DNA of 44,519 bases from Akkermansiaceae bacterium (GTDB lineage: Bacteria > Verrucomicrobiota > Verrucomicrobiia > Verrucomicrobiales > Akkermansiaceae), in NCBI GenBank assembly GCA_015062045.1, contig SUVJ01000011.1:1-44519 (forward strand), given 5' to 3'. Every line of letters begins with the position of its first letter. Position 1 is the stretch's first letter. This document shows positions 44,415 through 44,519 of the stretch, piece by piece. Under the pieces are notes generated by a model. That model ran no database searches and was not told the origin of the DNA. It worked only from the letters and a program-made list of their open reading frames with translations. The position numbers and the translations under genes were made by a program.

Positions 44415-44519
44415 GTACGTCAGGCATGACACGTAACTGGGGTGAGAGTCCCCAATGAGCCGCTGACAGGGCGGAATCAAATAGCCAAGGGCAACTGCGT
44501 CACAGTAATGTGGGGTGGG
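44415..44519 (+). mobile_element. Probable 5' end of a group II (class IIC) intron, truncated by the window edge
   Basis: Starting at 44415 the sequence reads GTACGTCAGGCATGACACG, close to the GTGYG...GGCATG opening I remember from group IIC introns. It then has the small hairpin GGGGTGAGAGTCCCC (44440-44454), the hallmark 'GGGTGAGAGTCCC' element of these introns, and later AGCCAAGGGCAACTGCG. It begins 6-7 bases after the T tract of the rplY terminator, and IIC introns characteristically insert directly behind terminator hairpins. The reverse transcriptase and domains V and VI would lie beyond the window. A cobalamin riboswitch was considered and does not fit. Confidence 0.65.

Noticed and set aside
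44415..44519. Cobalamin riboswitch at the right edge
   Set aside because: Some text (GCAACTGCG, GAGTCCCC) recalls it, but the conserved GCCACTG and B12-box order are absent. The group II intron opening fits better and explains the position behind a terminator.

Overview
The window looks like a chromosomal segment of a Gram-negative-type bacterium, most likely from the Verrucomicrobiota/PVC group. Supporting this are lipoprotein signals, an RND pump, an outer-membrane-type barrel protein, canonical sigma70-like promoters with almost no Shine-Dalgarno sequences, secreted ankyrin proteins, a DUF5069-like protein, and a GAP1/TRAFAC-GTPase-like module of the kind I associate with Planctomycetes and Verrucomicrobia. 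The phylum is an inference; there is no rRNA here to settle it.

Layout. 1-3616 (minus): a secreted ankyrin protein cut by the window edge and two secreted proteins sharing a repeated module. 3764-9896 (plus): a lipoprotein amidase coupled to recG, then aroK-hemB, then dacA with a tiny CdaR-like membrane protein and bioD. 9907-14074 (minus): a membrane parvulin, aroA and dnaG. 14159-14377: tatA, convergent with an Rrf2 regulator. 15006-18592 (minus): dnaA, an AT-rich gap, thiL and a CPBP-family membrane protein. 18629-24955 (minus): a tight cluster of a zinc-ribbon GTPase-like protein, a GAP1-N2-like membrane protein, a coiled-coil membrane protein, a phosphodiesterase and a phosphopantetheinyl transferase. 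25081-32131 (minus): an RND pump, its adaptor (two adaptors fused in tandem), a tail-anchored protein and a DUF5069-like protein. 32319-36587: a polytopic membrane protein convergent with menD-menB-menC. 36695-38617: a NAD synthetase whose glutaminase cysteine is replaced by glycine. 38635-39697: two small secreted ankyrin paralogues. 39845-43589: a barrel protein, RNase R and a lipoprotein. 43798-44352: ribosomal protein L25 with a structured leader and a terminator. Directly after that terminator the sequence turns into what looks like the 5' end of a group IIC intron, which runs out of the window.

Most genes are housekeeping (replication and repair, shikimate, haem, biotin, thiamine, menaquinone, NAD, c-di-AMP, Tat export). 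Four points stand out. First, the three-gene GTPase/GAP1-like membrane module has its own promoter. Second, in many promoters the -10 box ends only 6-7 bases before the start codon, often across a GCGCGC tract, which predicts leaderless mRNAs. Third, the pump adaptor is a natural tandem fusion. Fourth, NadE has lost its catalytic cysteine. No tRNA, rRNA, CRISPR array, transposase or prophage gene was seen.
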